Assembly (NCBI GenBank): GCA_050246915.1
Contig: JBFWVD010000053.1
Location: forward strand, 1-32,638
Direction: 5' to 3'
From: JBFWVD01 sp050246915
GTDB lineage: Bacteria > Actinomycetota > Acidimicrobiia > Acidimicrobiales > Ilumatobacteraceae
DNA: 32,638 nt
The position numbers were made by a program, and so were the translations under genes. The notes beneath the pieces were generated by a model that was given only the letters and a program-made list of their open reading frames with translations, was not told where the DNA came from and did not search any database. How positions within the stretch are numbered: the stretch's first letter is position 1; every line of letters starts with the position of its first letter. Positions 7,451 through 15,435 of the stretch are shown piece after piece.

Positions 7451-8634
7451 CGGCGACCCAGCCCTCCGACCTTTTCCTCGACGAGCTCCGTTGCCCACGG
7501 GATCGCCTCGAGGCGCTCCTTGGGGATCGGCTTGCCGCTGAGGGTGGACAGGCCATAGGTGCCGGCCTCGATGCGCTCGAGGGCAGCATCGATCTCGGTG
7601 ATCATCTGGCGGGCCTGAGCCGAGAGGGCCAGATCACGCTCGCGCTCGACGACGATGGAGTCGCCCTCGCCCGACTCGTCGTCGAACTGCACGTCACCGG
7701 GGTCGAGGTCCTGCATGAGCGAATCGGCTTCGGCCTCGAGTCGCGACGCTTGACCGGTGAGGTTCTCGCGCTCGGCCAGCAGCAGCTTCTTCTGGGTCTC
7801 GAAGAACTTCGCACCGAACGGATTCTTGATGGGTGCCGGAGCCGCAGTTTTGGCCGGCTCGGCCTTCTTGGCCGCAGGGGCCTTCGGTGCTGCCGCTTCG
7901 ACCGGTGCCGCATCGACGGTCGCCGCGGGAGCGGATCTCTCGGGGGCGGACTTCTCTGGCGCGGCTGCGCTGGCGGCCTTGGCGGCAGGGGCCTTCTTCG
8001 ACGCGCTCTTGCCGGCGCCGGTGTCGGATGAGGATGTTGTGGAAGTGGCTGTCATGTTCCCGGTCTTGGAGGTGGAGGGAGCCTTCGAGAGGGATGCCGG
8101 CGCCACGTCGGACGTGGCGCCCTTGGCGGCGCTCTTGGTCACCGCTGGGGCCTTGGCCGCTGTGGCGCTCGTGGTGGATGCTTTCTTGGTCGTGGCCTTG
8201 GCCACGGGCGCCGCTTTTGCTGGGGCCTTTGCCGAACTGCTCTTCGAAGGTGCGGCCTTGGACGCTGGAGCCGTTGCAGGCTTCGTGTCGGCCTTGCCCG
8301 CTGGGGTGGTCTGTGGGGTCTTTGCTGACGCAGCCTTTGCCGCGCCGTTCTTCGATGAGGCAGCCGACTTGGCCGCACTGGTGTTGACTGCGGCCGATTT
8401 GGCCGCAGCAGTCGTTGTCTTTCCCGCACTCGCTTTGGACGATGTCGCCGCGGCAACAGCGGGCTTTGCCGCGCCGGCACTGCCGGACTTCACCGCCGGT
8501 GCCGTCTTGGACCCGCCTTTGGTGGCGGGTGCGCTCCGTGATCCACCACCAGTCGACTTCGCTGCTCCAGCCGCTGTGGTTACGGCCTTCTTCGGAGCCG
8601 CGTCGGGGCTGGTAGGAACCTTCTTGGTGGCCAT
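7447..8634 (-). CDS. DksA/TraR-like protein with long Ala/Lys-rich N-terminal tail and no zinc cysteines
   Basis: 395 residues. Residues 1 to about 265 are low complexity, dominated by Ala, Lys, Ser, Thr and Pro in short AAKA/PAKA-like steps, resembling histone H1 or mycobacterial HupB tails. Residues about 270-395 form the DksA/TraR-like part: a coiled-coil hairpin with FDDESGEGDS and ERERDLALSAQA, then GTYGLSTLSGKPIPKERLEA. In zinc-bearing relatives the equivalent stretch reads roughly GTYG-x-C-x-x-C-GxPIP with a second Cys pair near the end. Here the first pair is Ser/Ser and the second is also gone, so no zinc is bound. The fold of the globular end is otherwise kept. A strong GGGAGGG lies 6 bases before the ATG. 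It leads the dksA-like/lspA/rluD operon. A role at RNA polymerase or in nucleoid binding is inference. Confidence 0.85.
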   Translation of the reverse strand: MATKKVPTSPDAAPKKAVTTAAGAAKSTGGGSRSAPATKGGSKTAPAVKSGSAGAAKPAVAAATSSKASAGKTTTAAAKSAAVNTSAAKSAASSKNGAAKAASAKTPQTTPAGKADTKPATAPASKAAPSKSSSAKAPAKAAPVAKATTKKASTTSATAAKAPAVTKSAAKGATSDVAPASLSKAPSTSKTGNMTATSTTSSSDTGAGKSASKKAPAAKAASAAAPEKSAPERSAPAATVDAAPVEAAAPKAPAAKKAEPAKTAAPAPIKNPFGAKFFETQKKLLLAERENLTGQASRLEAEADSLMQDLDPGDVQFDDESGEGDSIVVERERDLALSAQARQMITEIDAALERIEAGTYGLSTLSGKPIPKERLEAIPWATELVEEKVGGLGRR

Positions 8635-8666
8635 GGAGCGCCCTCCCGTGAGTGCAGGGTCGGGGA

Positions 8667-8672
8667 AGTGTA
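8667..8672 (-). promoter_or_regulatory. Candidate -10 element for the dksA-like/lspA/rluD operon
   Basis: TACACT on the minus strand lies 32 bases upstream of the ATG at 8634 and fits TANNNT. The -35 region is not clear. It is the best -10 match I noticed in the 106-bp spacer between the DUF167 gene and this operon. Confidence 0.3.
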
Positions 8673-8740
8673 CGCAAACGACCCCGCAAAGACAGAACGC
8701 GCTGCACCAGATCCGGTCGGGATAGATCGGGACGAGCGAC

Positions 8741-9028
8741 TCACGGATCGAGGATCGCCAGTGCCGCCGCCGGGTTCACACCGGTCACCCGCAGCCGTTT
8801 CGATCGGCTCGACTCTCCGCTCACCAACTCGACGGCGCCCGGCCGCACCCCGAGCACGCCTGCCACGAACCGGCACAACTCGGCGTTGGCCCGCCCGTCG
8901 ACGGGCGGGGCGGCGAGCTTCACCTTGATGGCATCACCATGTCGACCCACGATCTGGGAGCGGGTGGCACCAGGCTGGGCATGCACGCGAACGAGTACGC
9001 CGCCCTCGCACTCGGTGATCGCGTCCAT
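8741..9028 (-). CDS. DUF167 family protein (YggU-like)
   Basis: 95 residues from the ATG at 9028; an upstream in-frame start at 9106 would add 26 residues with no family similarity and would run close to the ileS promoter. The signature is VRVHAQPGATRSQIVG, then IKVKLAAPPVDGRANAELCR and VELVSGESSRSKRLRV, which cover the whole small alpha/beta domain. The molecular function of the family is not established. Relatives often lie beside yggS/yggT in dcw-linked operons; here the gene is separated from them by about 6 kb and is divergent from ileS. No strong ribosome site is visible, so the exact start is tentative. Confidence 0.88.
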   Translation of the reverse strand: MDAITECEGGVLVRVHAQPGATRSQIVGRHGDAIKVKLAAPPVDGRANAELCRFVAGVLGVRPGAVELVSGESSRSKRLRVTGVNPAAALAILDP

Positions 9029-9100
9029 CGACGCAACTGTGACACCTGGGCTCGAGTCCGGGCGTGCGCGTGGGCCCGGCGGCGCGAATCGATCACCCTC

Positions 9101-9106
9101 TAGCAT
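9101..9106 (+). promoter_or_regulatory. Candidate -10 element giving a leaderless ileS transcript
   Basis: TAGCAT ends 8 bases before the ATG at 9115, the spacing expected when transcription begins at or next to the start codon. No Shine-Dalgarno sequence precedes this ATG. Leaderless transcripts with TANNNT at this distance are common in actinobacteria. No -35 box is evident. Confidence 0.45.
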
Positions 9107-9114
9107 CTGACCTC

Positions 9115-12100
9115 ATGCCCTTCGGCCCTGTGGACTCGTCGTTCGATCTCGTCGCTCTCGAAGAGCGCGTCGCCCAGCGTTGGTCGAAACACGATGTCAT
9201 TGCGGCGGCCCGCACGCTGCGGGACGGCAACGAGCCGTGGATCTTCTACGAAGGCCCCCCGACGGCCAACGGTCGGCCCGGGCTGCACCACGTGTGGGCC
9301 CGCGTGTTCAAAGACCTCTACCCGCGCTTCCAGACGATGCGCGGCCGATCCGTTCCTCGAAAGGGCGGATGGGACTGCCACGGCCTGCCGGTCGAGATCG
9401 AGGTCGAGAAGCAACTGGGCCTCGCCTCCAAGCAGGACATCGAGGCCTACGGCATCGCAGAGTTCAACGAACACTGCCGCGCCTCGGTGCGCCGATACGT
9501 CGAGGAATGGAGCCGCCTCACGGCGCGATCTGGTGTGTGGATCGACACCGACGACGCGTACTGGACGCTCGACAACACGTTCGTCGAGAGCGTGTGGTGG
9601 CTCGTCAAGCAGATGTGGGACAAGGGCCTCGTCTACGAGGGTCATCGAGTCACCCCGTACTGCGCGCGCTGCGGGACGGCGCTGTCGAGCCATGAGGTTG
9701 CCCAGGGCTACAAGGACGTCGTCGATCCTTCCATCTACGTGCGCTTCCCATTGACCGGGTCCAACTCAGCCGCGGCGCCCGACGCCGATCTACTGGTGTG
9801 GACGACGACGCCGTGGACGCTCATCTCCAACACGCTCGCCGCGGTCGGCGCCGACATCGAGTACGTGCAGGTCCACGTCGACGGCGAGCGCGACCTCCTG
9901 CTCGGCGCCGATGCGCTCGAGCGGCTGTTCCCCGAGGACACCCCGACCGTCGTGGCCCGATTCCGTGGCGAGCAGTTGGTGGGCTGGACGTATGGTCGAC
10001 CGTTCGGCTTCCTGGCTCTCGAGGGCGCCAATCGGATCGTCGCTGCCGACTTCGTGACCACCGACGACGGCTCCGGCATCGTCCACATCGCGCCGGCCTT
10101 CGGTGAGGACGACTATCAACTCGGCAAACGCGAACAGGTGCCGGTGCTCAACCCCATGACGGCCGAAGGCACCTTCGACGCTCGGGTCACGCCCTTCACG
10201 GGTCGCTTCGTGAAGGACGTCGATCGAGACATCATCGACGACCTCACCGAACGCGGTCTGCTCGTGCGCGAGGTCGGATACGAGCACTCCTATCCGCATT
10301 GCTGGCGCTGCTCGACGCCGCTCATCTACTGGGCCAAGACTTCGTGGTTCGCTCGCACCAGCGAGCAGCGCGGCGCCCTCATCAGAGAGAACGACACCGT
10401 CGGCTGGCATCCCGAGCACATCAAGCACGGTCGCTTCGGCAAATGGCTCGAGGGCAACATCGACTGGGCGTTGTCACGCGATCGCTACTGGGGCACTCCC
10501 CTGCCGGTGTGGCGTTGCGCCAACGGTCACGACACCTGCATCGGTTCGGTCGCTGAGCTGTCGGCGCTCTCGGGAACCGATCAAACGCAATTGGACCTCC
10601 ACCGGCCGTGGGTCGACGACGTCGTCATCACGTGTCCTCAGTGCCAATCACCCGCGCATCGCGTTGCCCCGGTGTTGGATGCGTGGTTCGACTCTGGGTC
10701 CATGCCCGCCGCGCAGCACCATCATCCGTTCTCCACCGACGTGATGGCAGCCGGGCAGTTCCCCGCCGACTTCATCTGCGAGGCCATCGACCAGACCCGC
10801 GGTTGGTTCTATTCGCTGCTGGCCGTGAACACTCTGGCCTTCGACGCCACGCCGTACAAGAACGTGGTGTGCTTGGGTCACATCGTCGACGAGCACGGCA
10901 ACAAGATGTCGAAGTCCAAGGGCAACGTCATCGATCCGTTCTCCATCTTCGACAACCACGGCGCCGATTCGCTGCGTTGGTACTTCCTGTCGGCCGGCCA
11001 GCCGTGGACGCCCAGGCGCGTGTTCGAGGAGGGCATCCGAGAATCGACGCGCAAGACGTTGCTCACGTTGTGGAACGTGTGGAGCTTCTTCGCCACCTAC
11101 GCCGATCTCGATGGATGGGACCGTGACGCCGCGGCCCCCGCTGCGACACACGTTCTCGACCGATGGGTGCTCGCCGAACTCGACGACACCATCGCGGTGA
11201 TGACCAACGCGCTCGAAGCGTTCGACGCACTCGGCGCATCGACCCGCCTCGCATCGTTCATCGACGATCTGTCGAACTGGTACGTGCGTCGGAGCCGGCC
11301 GCGCTTTTGGAAGTCGTCCGATCCCGCGGCGCATGCCACGTTGCACCGTTGCCTCAGTGTGACGGCCCAACTGCTCGCCCCGTTCTGCCCGTTCTTGGCC
11401 GACGAGCTGTGGAGCGGACTGCAGGGCACGGAGTCGAGCGTGCATCTGTCCGACTGGCCGACGACGACGGTCGACGTCACCAGCGACGCAGCGAGCACCG
11501 AGGCGAATCGAGCCCAACGCAGCGGCATGGAAGCAGTTCGACGCCTCGTCGGGCTCGGCCGCTCGGCTCGAACCGACTCCAAGATGAAGACCCGTCAGCC
11601 GTTGTCGCGAGCGCTCCTGCTCCACCCCGGTGTCGAGCTCACCGATGAGCTGCGTGCCGAGATCGCCGACGAGTTGAACGTCAAGACCCTCGAGGACATC
11701 GACACGTTGTCCGGCTTGGTCACCTTCACGGTCGTCCCGAACTTCCGCAAGCTCGGACCCAAGCTCGGCCAGAAGTTGCCCGAGTTGAAAGCAGCGCTCG
11801 CCGACGCCGACGGATCTGCCATCCACTCCGCTCTCGAATCCGACGGTTTCGTCGAAGTGGCCGGCATCCGGCTCGAGGCCGATGAGGTGGAAGTGCGGGC
11901 GCAACGTCACGAGCACTTCGCTCTCGCCCAGGACGGAACGTGGGCAGTTGCCCTCGACCTCGAACTCACCGACGAGCTGCGCGCCGAAGGACTGGCTCGA
12001 GAACTCATCCGCGCGGTGAACGATCGCCGCAAGGAGATCGGCCTCGACATCGCCGATCGCATCGAGTTGTTCGTGTCCGGCGACGAGGCGGTGCACGACG

Positions 12101-12228
12101 CGCTGCGCAGTCACGGCTCAACCGTCGAGGGCGAGGTCCTCGCTGTGCAGTTGACGTTGGTGGATGACGGCGACCATCACCTCACACTCGATGGTCACGA
12201 CGTGGGCATCACCATCTCGCGGGTGTAG
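9115..12228 (+). CDS. ileS: Isoleucyl-tRNA synthetase, eukaryote-like type with GXHH active-site motif
   Basis: 1037 residues from the ATG at 9115; an in-frame GTG at 9064 adds 17 residues without family similarity. It is a cytoplasmic class I synthetase that charges tRNA-Ile. In order: ATP-site signature at residues 51-66 (ANGRPGLHHVWARVFK), editing domain with VWTTTPWTLISNTLAA and DDGSGIVHIAPAFGEDDY, KMSKS at 597-601, then the anticodon-binding and C-terminal domains. The sequence resembles the type 2, eukaryote-like, mupirocin-insensitive bacterial IleRS. The usual HXGH signature is replaced by Gly56-Leu57-His58-His59, i.e. GXHH. The insert cysteines YCARCG and HCWRCS are present. The 3' end overlaps the convergent O-antigen-ligase-like gene by 34 bp. 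No T-box leader fits in the 86 bp upstream, unlike ileS of many other actinobacteria. Confidence 0.97.
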   Translation: MPFGPVDSSFDLVALEERVAQRWSKHDVIAAARTLRDGNEPWIFYEGPPTANGRPGLHHVWARVFKDLYPRFQTMRGRSVPRKGGWDCHGLPVEIEVEKQLGLASKQDIEAYGIAEFNEHCRASVRRYVEEWSRLTARSGVWIDTDDAYWTLDNTFVESVWWLVKQMWDKGLVYEGHRVTPYCARCGTALSSHEVAQGYKDVVDPSIYVRFPLTGSNSAAAPDADLLVWTTTPWTLISNTLAAVGADIEYVQVHVDGERDLLLGADALERLFPEDTPTVVARFRGEQLVGWTYGRPFGFLALEGANRIVAADFVTTDDGSGIVHIAPAFGEDDYQLGKREQVPVLNPMTAEGTFDARVTPFTGRFVKDVDRDIIDDLTERGLLVREVGYEHSYPHCWRCSTPLIYWAKTSWFARTSEQRGALIRENDTVGWHPEHIKHGRFGKWLEGNIDWALSRDRYWGTPLPVWRCANGHDTCIGSVAELSALSGTDQTQLDLHRPWVDDVVITCPQCQSPAHRVAPVLDAWFDSGSMPAAQHHHPFSTDVMAAGQFPADFICEAIDQTRGWFYSLLAVNTLAFDATPYKNVVCLGHIVDEHGNKMSKSKGNVIDPFSIFDNHGADSLRWYFLSAGQPWTPRRVFEEGIRESTRKTLLTLWNVWSFFATYADLDGWDRDAAAPAATHVLDRWVLAELDDTIAVMTNALEAFDALGASTRLASFIDDLSNWYVRRSRPRFWKSSDPAAHATLHRCLSVTAQLLAPFCPFLADELWSGLQGTESSVHLSDWPTTTVDVTSDAASTEANRAQRSGMEAVRRLVGLGRSARTDSKMKTRQPLSRALLLHPGVELTDELRAEIADELNVKTLEDIDTLSGLVTFTVVPNFRKLGPKLGQKLPELKAALADADGSAIHSALESDGFVEVAGIRLEADEVEVRAQRHEHFALAQDGTWAVALDLELTDELRAEGLARELIRAVNDRRKEIGLDIADRIELFVSGDEAVHDALRSHGSTVEGEVLAVQLTLVDDGDHHLTLDGHDVGITISRV

Positions 12229-13652
12229 CGGATTCGAGCCGGTTCGGGTTCGGGCGGTGGCGCATGGAGCGCGACGCCGAGCCCGGCGCCGATGAGTATC
12301 CACGCCAACCATGATCCCGCCACCTCGCCGGTCATGAACGAATCGGTCACGCCATGGGCGACGATGGCCGCGATGACCCCGATCATCAATGGATCGGCCG
12401 ACCGGCGTCGCCGGGCCGCGCTGACGATGTGGGTCAGCGCCACCGCTATCAACGAGACGTAGGCGATGAGGGCGATGGCGCCGGCATCCACGAAACGGGC
12501 GATGAAGACGTTGTGAGGGCTCTCGGGTCGGTACTGCGCCAGGTCGGCGGCGACATCGGCTGCCAACACCCGGTCACGATACTGATCGAAGATCTCCACA
12601 AAGTTGTCGGGACCGATGCCGAGGGCAAGATTGTCGCGTCCGATGCGAACACCGACGTACCACAGGGCCGCATGCTCCTCGGTGGAGCGATCTGAGCGCA
12701 TCGCCACCGCCGAGCCGACGCGCTGACCGACCTCGGCAAGCGCGCCGTGGCCGGTGAGTGTCACCGCGGTGAGGGCACACAGCGCACCCGAGGTAACGCT
12801 TGCCAGCACCAATCGTCGGCGTCCCCTCGGCGGGTTCATCGCCACGACGACGAGTCCCGCTGCCGCCAGCGCGAGATACGCGCCCCGGGAGAACGTGAGG
12901 GCGACCCCGATCACATCGACGAGCCCCATCGAGGCCCACAACATCGGCCATCGGGTTCTGTTCGTCGTGGCCAGAGCGAGACCGCAACACACGCCCAGCA
13001 CCAGCACTGCCCCGAGTGCGTTCGATTGACCGATCGAGGCGAAGGCCCGGCCATTGGGCAACACGTTCCAGAAGGGGTCCTCGCCGACACGCTGTGCGAT
13101 GGCGTAGAGAGACGCAACAAAGGTTGACACGGTGATCGCCCCCATCACCATCTGCAGATGGCGTCGGGTGATGATCGATCGGGCCGCGGCCGCAAACGCG
13201 ATCATGGTCATGAGGTGAGGGACCACACCCTGCAGTTGTTGCGGTTCACCCCATACGCTGTGCCACGGGTCCACACCCGCCACGGTGGCCACGGTCTCGA
13301 CGATGACCAGCGTGGTGAGCGCGATGACGATCGACGTCGGCAGCCGTTGTAGCGAGCCCCCCGTCGAGATACCCGTATCCCTCGATGTGCCGGTCACCCA
13401 CGAGATCGCGGTCACCATCACCAAGAGAACACAGGCCGCCTCGGTGACGAGCGTCTTGGGTCTGGCGAACGAATCCGCCCACTGGTTGTCGAACACCAGC
13501 ACCACCGCAGGTACCGACACCGCCAGAATGCAACGGGCCAAGGACGAGCCCCGATCGGGCAGCGTCAACCGCGCTGGCGAGCGCTGGACGAACAGCGCCG
13601 ATCGATCAGCGCTTGCGACCGTCGCTGCGGCGGTCACGATCGTCGCCCCCAT
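12195..13652 (-). CDS. O-antigen ligase/polymerase-like membrane protein
   Basis: About 485 residues, with around a dozen hydrophobic segments. Family marks of the O-antigen ligase (Wzy/WaaL-like) group are the LTFSRGAYLALAAAG segment and, in the large loop before the last membrane helices, PESPHNVFIARFVDAG with its conserved His. Members transfer or polymerise lipid-linked glycans on the outer face of the cytoplasmic membrane. The substrate here is unknown, and in an actinobacterium it would be a cell-wall or capsular polysaccharide rather than LPS. The start is uncertain: the frame is open to a GTG at 13754, but that part reads the repeats of the upstream gene out of frame. I chose the ATG at 13652, preceded by GAGGCGG; GTG at 13637 is also possible. 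It follows the secreted repeat protein, with overlap, suggesting a two-gene unit. Confidence 0.75.
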   Translation of the reverse strand: MGATIVTAAATVASADRSALFVQRSPARLTLPDRGSSLARCILAVSVPAVVLVFDNQWADSFARPKTLVTEAACVLLVMVTAISWVTGTSRDTGISTGGSLQRLPTSIVIALTTLVIVETVATVAGVDPWHSVWGEPQQLQGVVPHLMTMIAFAAAARSIITRRHLQMVMGAITVSTFVASLYAIAQRVGEDPFWNVLPNGRAFASIGQSNALGAVLVLGVCCGLALATTNRTRWPMLWASMGLVDVIGVALTFSRGAYLALAAAGLVVVAMNPPRGRRRLVLASVTSGALCALTAVTLTGHGALAEVGQRVGSAVAMRSDRSTEEHAALWYVGVRIGRDNLALGIGPDNFVEIFDQYRDRVLAADVAADLAQYRPESPHNVFIARFVDAGAIALIAYVSLIAVALTHIVSAARRRRSADPLMIGVIAAIVAHGVTDSFMTGEVAGSWLAWILIGAGLGVALHAPPPEPEPARIRYTREMVMPTS

Positions 13653-14046
13653 CACGGCCGCCTCGCTCGTCGTGTTCGCGTTTTCCGCCGTTGTGTTCGC
13701 TCTCTCCGCCGTTGTGTCCGCCGTTGCCACCCGATCCGCCCGAACCGTTGCCACCCGATCCGCCGGACTGATTGGGGCTGAGACACGGCACGCTCACCGG
13801 ACCGCTGACCGGGCCACTCACGGGGCCGCTGACCGGTCCGCTCACCGGGCCACTGATTGCTCCGCTGATGGCGTTGCAGCCCCCAGCGTTCGGCGGAACC
13901 ACACGTCCCCGAGCAGCCGCGCTGACCGTGACGACCCCGGCGCTGAGCGCTACGGCTCCGCACACGATCGCCGCCCGTCGCACCGTCCGACGACCAGGAG
14001 CACGAACGCGTCCACGCTTACCCGACAACTCCGACCGATCGCCCAT
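13606..14046 (-). CDS. Small secreted repeat protein (SGPV and Gly/Asn repeats), unknown function
   Basis: 146 residues, not recognised. The ATG at 14046 has GGAGG six bases upstream. A basic N-terminus (residues 1-24) leads into a hydrophobic stretch (25-45) ending VSAAARG, a plausible signal peptide cut. The mature part has Cys57, six four-residue steps of Ser-Gly-(Pro/Ala)-(Val/Ile) at 61-84, then Cys88, so the repeat block is bracketed by a cysteine pair that could form a disulphide. Residues 94-122 are Gly/Ser/Asn repeats, and 117-146 are strongly charged (His, Glu, Asp, Arg, Lys). The codon pattern keeps GC high at third positions through the repeats, supporting real translation. The last 47 bp overlap the O-antigen-ligase-like gene. 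A surface-exposed or wall-associated role is inference. Confidence 0.6.
   Translation of the reverse strand: MGDRSELSGKRGRVRAPGRRTVRRAAIVCGAVALSAGVVTVSAAARGRVVPPNAGGCNAISGAISGPVSGPVSGPVSGPVSGPVSVPCLSPNQSGGSGGNGSGGSGGNGGHNGGESEHNGGKREHDERGGRDGGDDRDRRSDGRKR
13721..13764 (-). repeat. 20-bp direct repeat, 24-bp period, Gly/Ser/Asn coding
   Basis: CCGTTGCCACCCGATCCGCC occurs exactly at 13721-13740 and again at 13745-13764 (plus strand). The 24-bp period equals eight codons of the glycine-rich part of the secreted protein. A related shorter unit, TCCGCCGTTGTGT, recurs just to the left, at about 13684 and 13705. Confidence 0.85.
13795..13866 (-). repeat. Six 12-bp tandem units encoding Ser-Gly-Pro-Val
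   Basis: Six imperfect units such as GGACCGCTGACC and GGGCCACTCACG (plus strand) stay in frame and encode SGAI once and SGPV five times. The units differ mainly at synonymous positions, suggesting selection on the peptide rather than a very recent expansion. Confidence 0.85.
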
Positions 14047-14155
14047 TCGAGCCTCCGCTTCGCCCAGCACCGCTGTTGGGGCGACGGTAGCAGTGCCCAC
14101 GAGGTCGGTTTGGGAACCCCGCCACGTTCTTGATGGGTGCTTCACCCATCGATCG

Positions 14156-15328
14156 TCAACGCGGCTTGCGGTCCTTGTCGCGGTCGCGCTCCTTGCGCGG
14201 CTTCCAACGCTCATCAGCGAAGGTGCTCTGCTCGAAGAACGTCTTGACCAACTCGTCGTCATCGGCGCTGGGGAGGGCCTGATGCTCGGCGGTCACCGAT
14301 GACATCGCCCGCGCCGTCTCGGCCGTCGGATCGGTCTCGGTCGCGGCGGGCAGGTCGATGTGCCGGTCGACGAGGTCGATCACCAACTCGTGATCGTCGT
14401 GACGGGCCGATCGAGCGGGCCGGATGCCGGGCTTGGACCGCGACGACAATCCATCGTTCTCGGTCGCCGACTCGGTCGGCCGACGCGATCCCATCATCGC
14501 CGAGGCCGACCCGCCGATGCCGGAGGACATCGAGGTCGAGGACAGCGATGCGGCCGCTGGAGCCACCGATGCCGACGATGTCGACGACGACGACGTGATG
14601 GTGGGGACTGCAGCGGTCGGCAGCGATGCAGCAGCCTCGCTCGCGGCCGCCTCGAGCGCATCGTCGGTGATGACCGCGGCCGGCACCGACACCGCGGTGA
14701 TGGTCGGAATCGACATCTTGCGGAGCGCATCGGGATGATCGAGGACCATCTGCAACGCGCCGAGCGCGCCCTGGACCCGAGTGCGCTGCTCGCCCATGTG
14801 CGCCTCGAACAACGCCACGTCCCGCAACAGGACATCACGAGTGGTCTCGAGCTCGAGCACCTCCTGACGGAGCTTGGCGCGCAGATCTTCCGATGCACGA
14901 CGTGCTTCGGCCTTGGCCTCGACCAGCAACTGATTGGCACGCGCCTGCGCGGATTGCACGGTGTTGGCAGCGGCTTCTTCCGCGCTCGAACGCGTGCGCT
15001 CGGAATGGGCATCGGCTTCAGCCATGCGCTCGGCCGCCCGTTCCTCGGCCTCGACCACAACTCGGCGAGCCTCTTCCTGCGCCTCGGCGATCGCGGCGTC
15101 CGCGGTGCGCTGCGCCAATACCAACGTGCGTCGAAGCGATGTGTCGTCAGCGAGCTCGAGGGCTTTCGCCTCGGCTCGTTCCGCTCGGGCGTTGGCATCT
15201 GCGCAACGGCGTTCAAGAGCGGCCACCGCGCCTGCCACCTCGTGGAGGAAAGCAGACACCTCGTCGCGGTCAAGACCACGACGAACCTCGGTGAACTCGA
15301 CAGAGGTGAGCATCTTCACCAGATCCAT
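14156..15328 (-). CDS. DivIVA/Wag31-like polar growth and septum-site protein
   Basis: 390 residues from the ATG at 15328; a start at 15385 would add 19 residues. The N-terminal domain matches DivIVA (LTSVEFTEVRRGLDRDEV, then AFLHEVAGAVAAL). Residues about 35-205 are a long Ala/Glu/Arg-rich coiled coil. Residues about 215-290 are a Ser/Ala/Thr-rich linker, and the C-terminus is acidic then basic (DDDELVKTFFEQSTF, ending in a run of Lys/Arg/Asp). Family knowledge: DivIVA proteins bind negatively curved membrane at poles and septa and direct wall synthesis. Placement downstream of yggT matches wag31 in mycobacteria, which supports the call. The protein is longer than mycobacterial Wag31 (about 260) because of the linker and tail. 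No clear ribosome site at normal spacing was seen. Confidence 0.82.
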   Translation of the reverse strand: MDLVKMLTSVEFTEVRRGLDRDEVSAFLHEVAGAVAALERRCADANARAERAEAKALELADDTSLRRTLVLAQRTADAAIAEAQEEARRVVVEAEERAAERMAEADAHSERTRSSAEEAAANTVQSAQARANQLLVEAKAEARRASEDLRAKLRQEVLELETTRDVLLRDVALFEAHMGEQRTRVQGALGALQMVLDHPDALRKMSIPTITAVSVPAAVITDDALEAAASEAAASLPTAAVPTITSSSSTSSASVAPAAASLSSTSMSSGIGGSASAMMGSRRPTESATENDGLSSRSKPGIRPARSARHDDHELVIDLVDRHIDLPAATETDPTAETARAMSSVTAEHQALPSADDDELVKTFFEQSTFADERWKPRKERDRDKDRKPR

Positions 15329-15435
15329 TCCGCCGATCGTAGTGACCGCCGCAACACCGAACGCGGACCGTCGCTCAGGCGCCACTCGGATCGCTCATCG
15401 CGGCGGTCCGCCGGCGCGTCAGTCGGCAGAGCGCC

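Noticed and set aside
7757..8725. Alanine- and valine-rich hydrophobic open frame on the plus strand
   Set aside because: It is the complement of the Ala/Lys repeat tail of the dksA-like gene; the hydrophobic look follows from the reverse reading of Ala and Lys codons.
9029..9114. T-box or other riboswitch in front of ileS
   Set aside because: Only 86 bp are available, no specifier stem or T-box sequence is present, and the -10 element sits right before the ATG.
10648..12114. 488-codon open frame on the minus strand inside ileS
   Set aside because: It is antisense to a fully supported IleRS, has no family features, and arises from the GC-rich codon pattern of the sense strand.
15329..15435. 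Terminator between yggT and divIVA
   Set aside because: Only a weak CGGC/GCCG stem is present with no T-run, so a true terminator is not supported.
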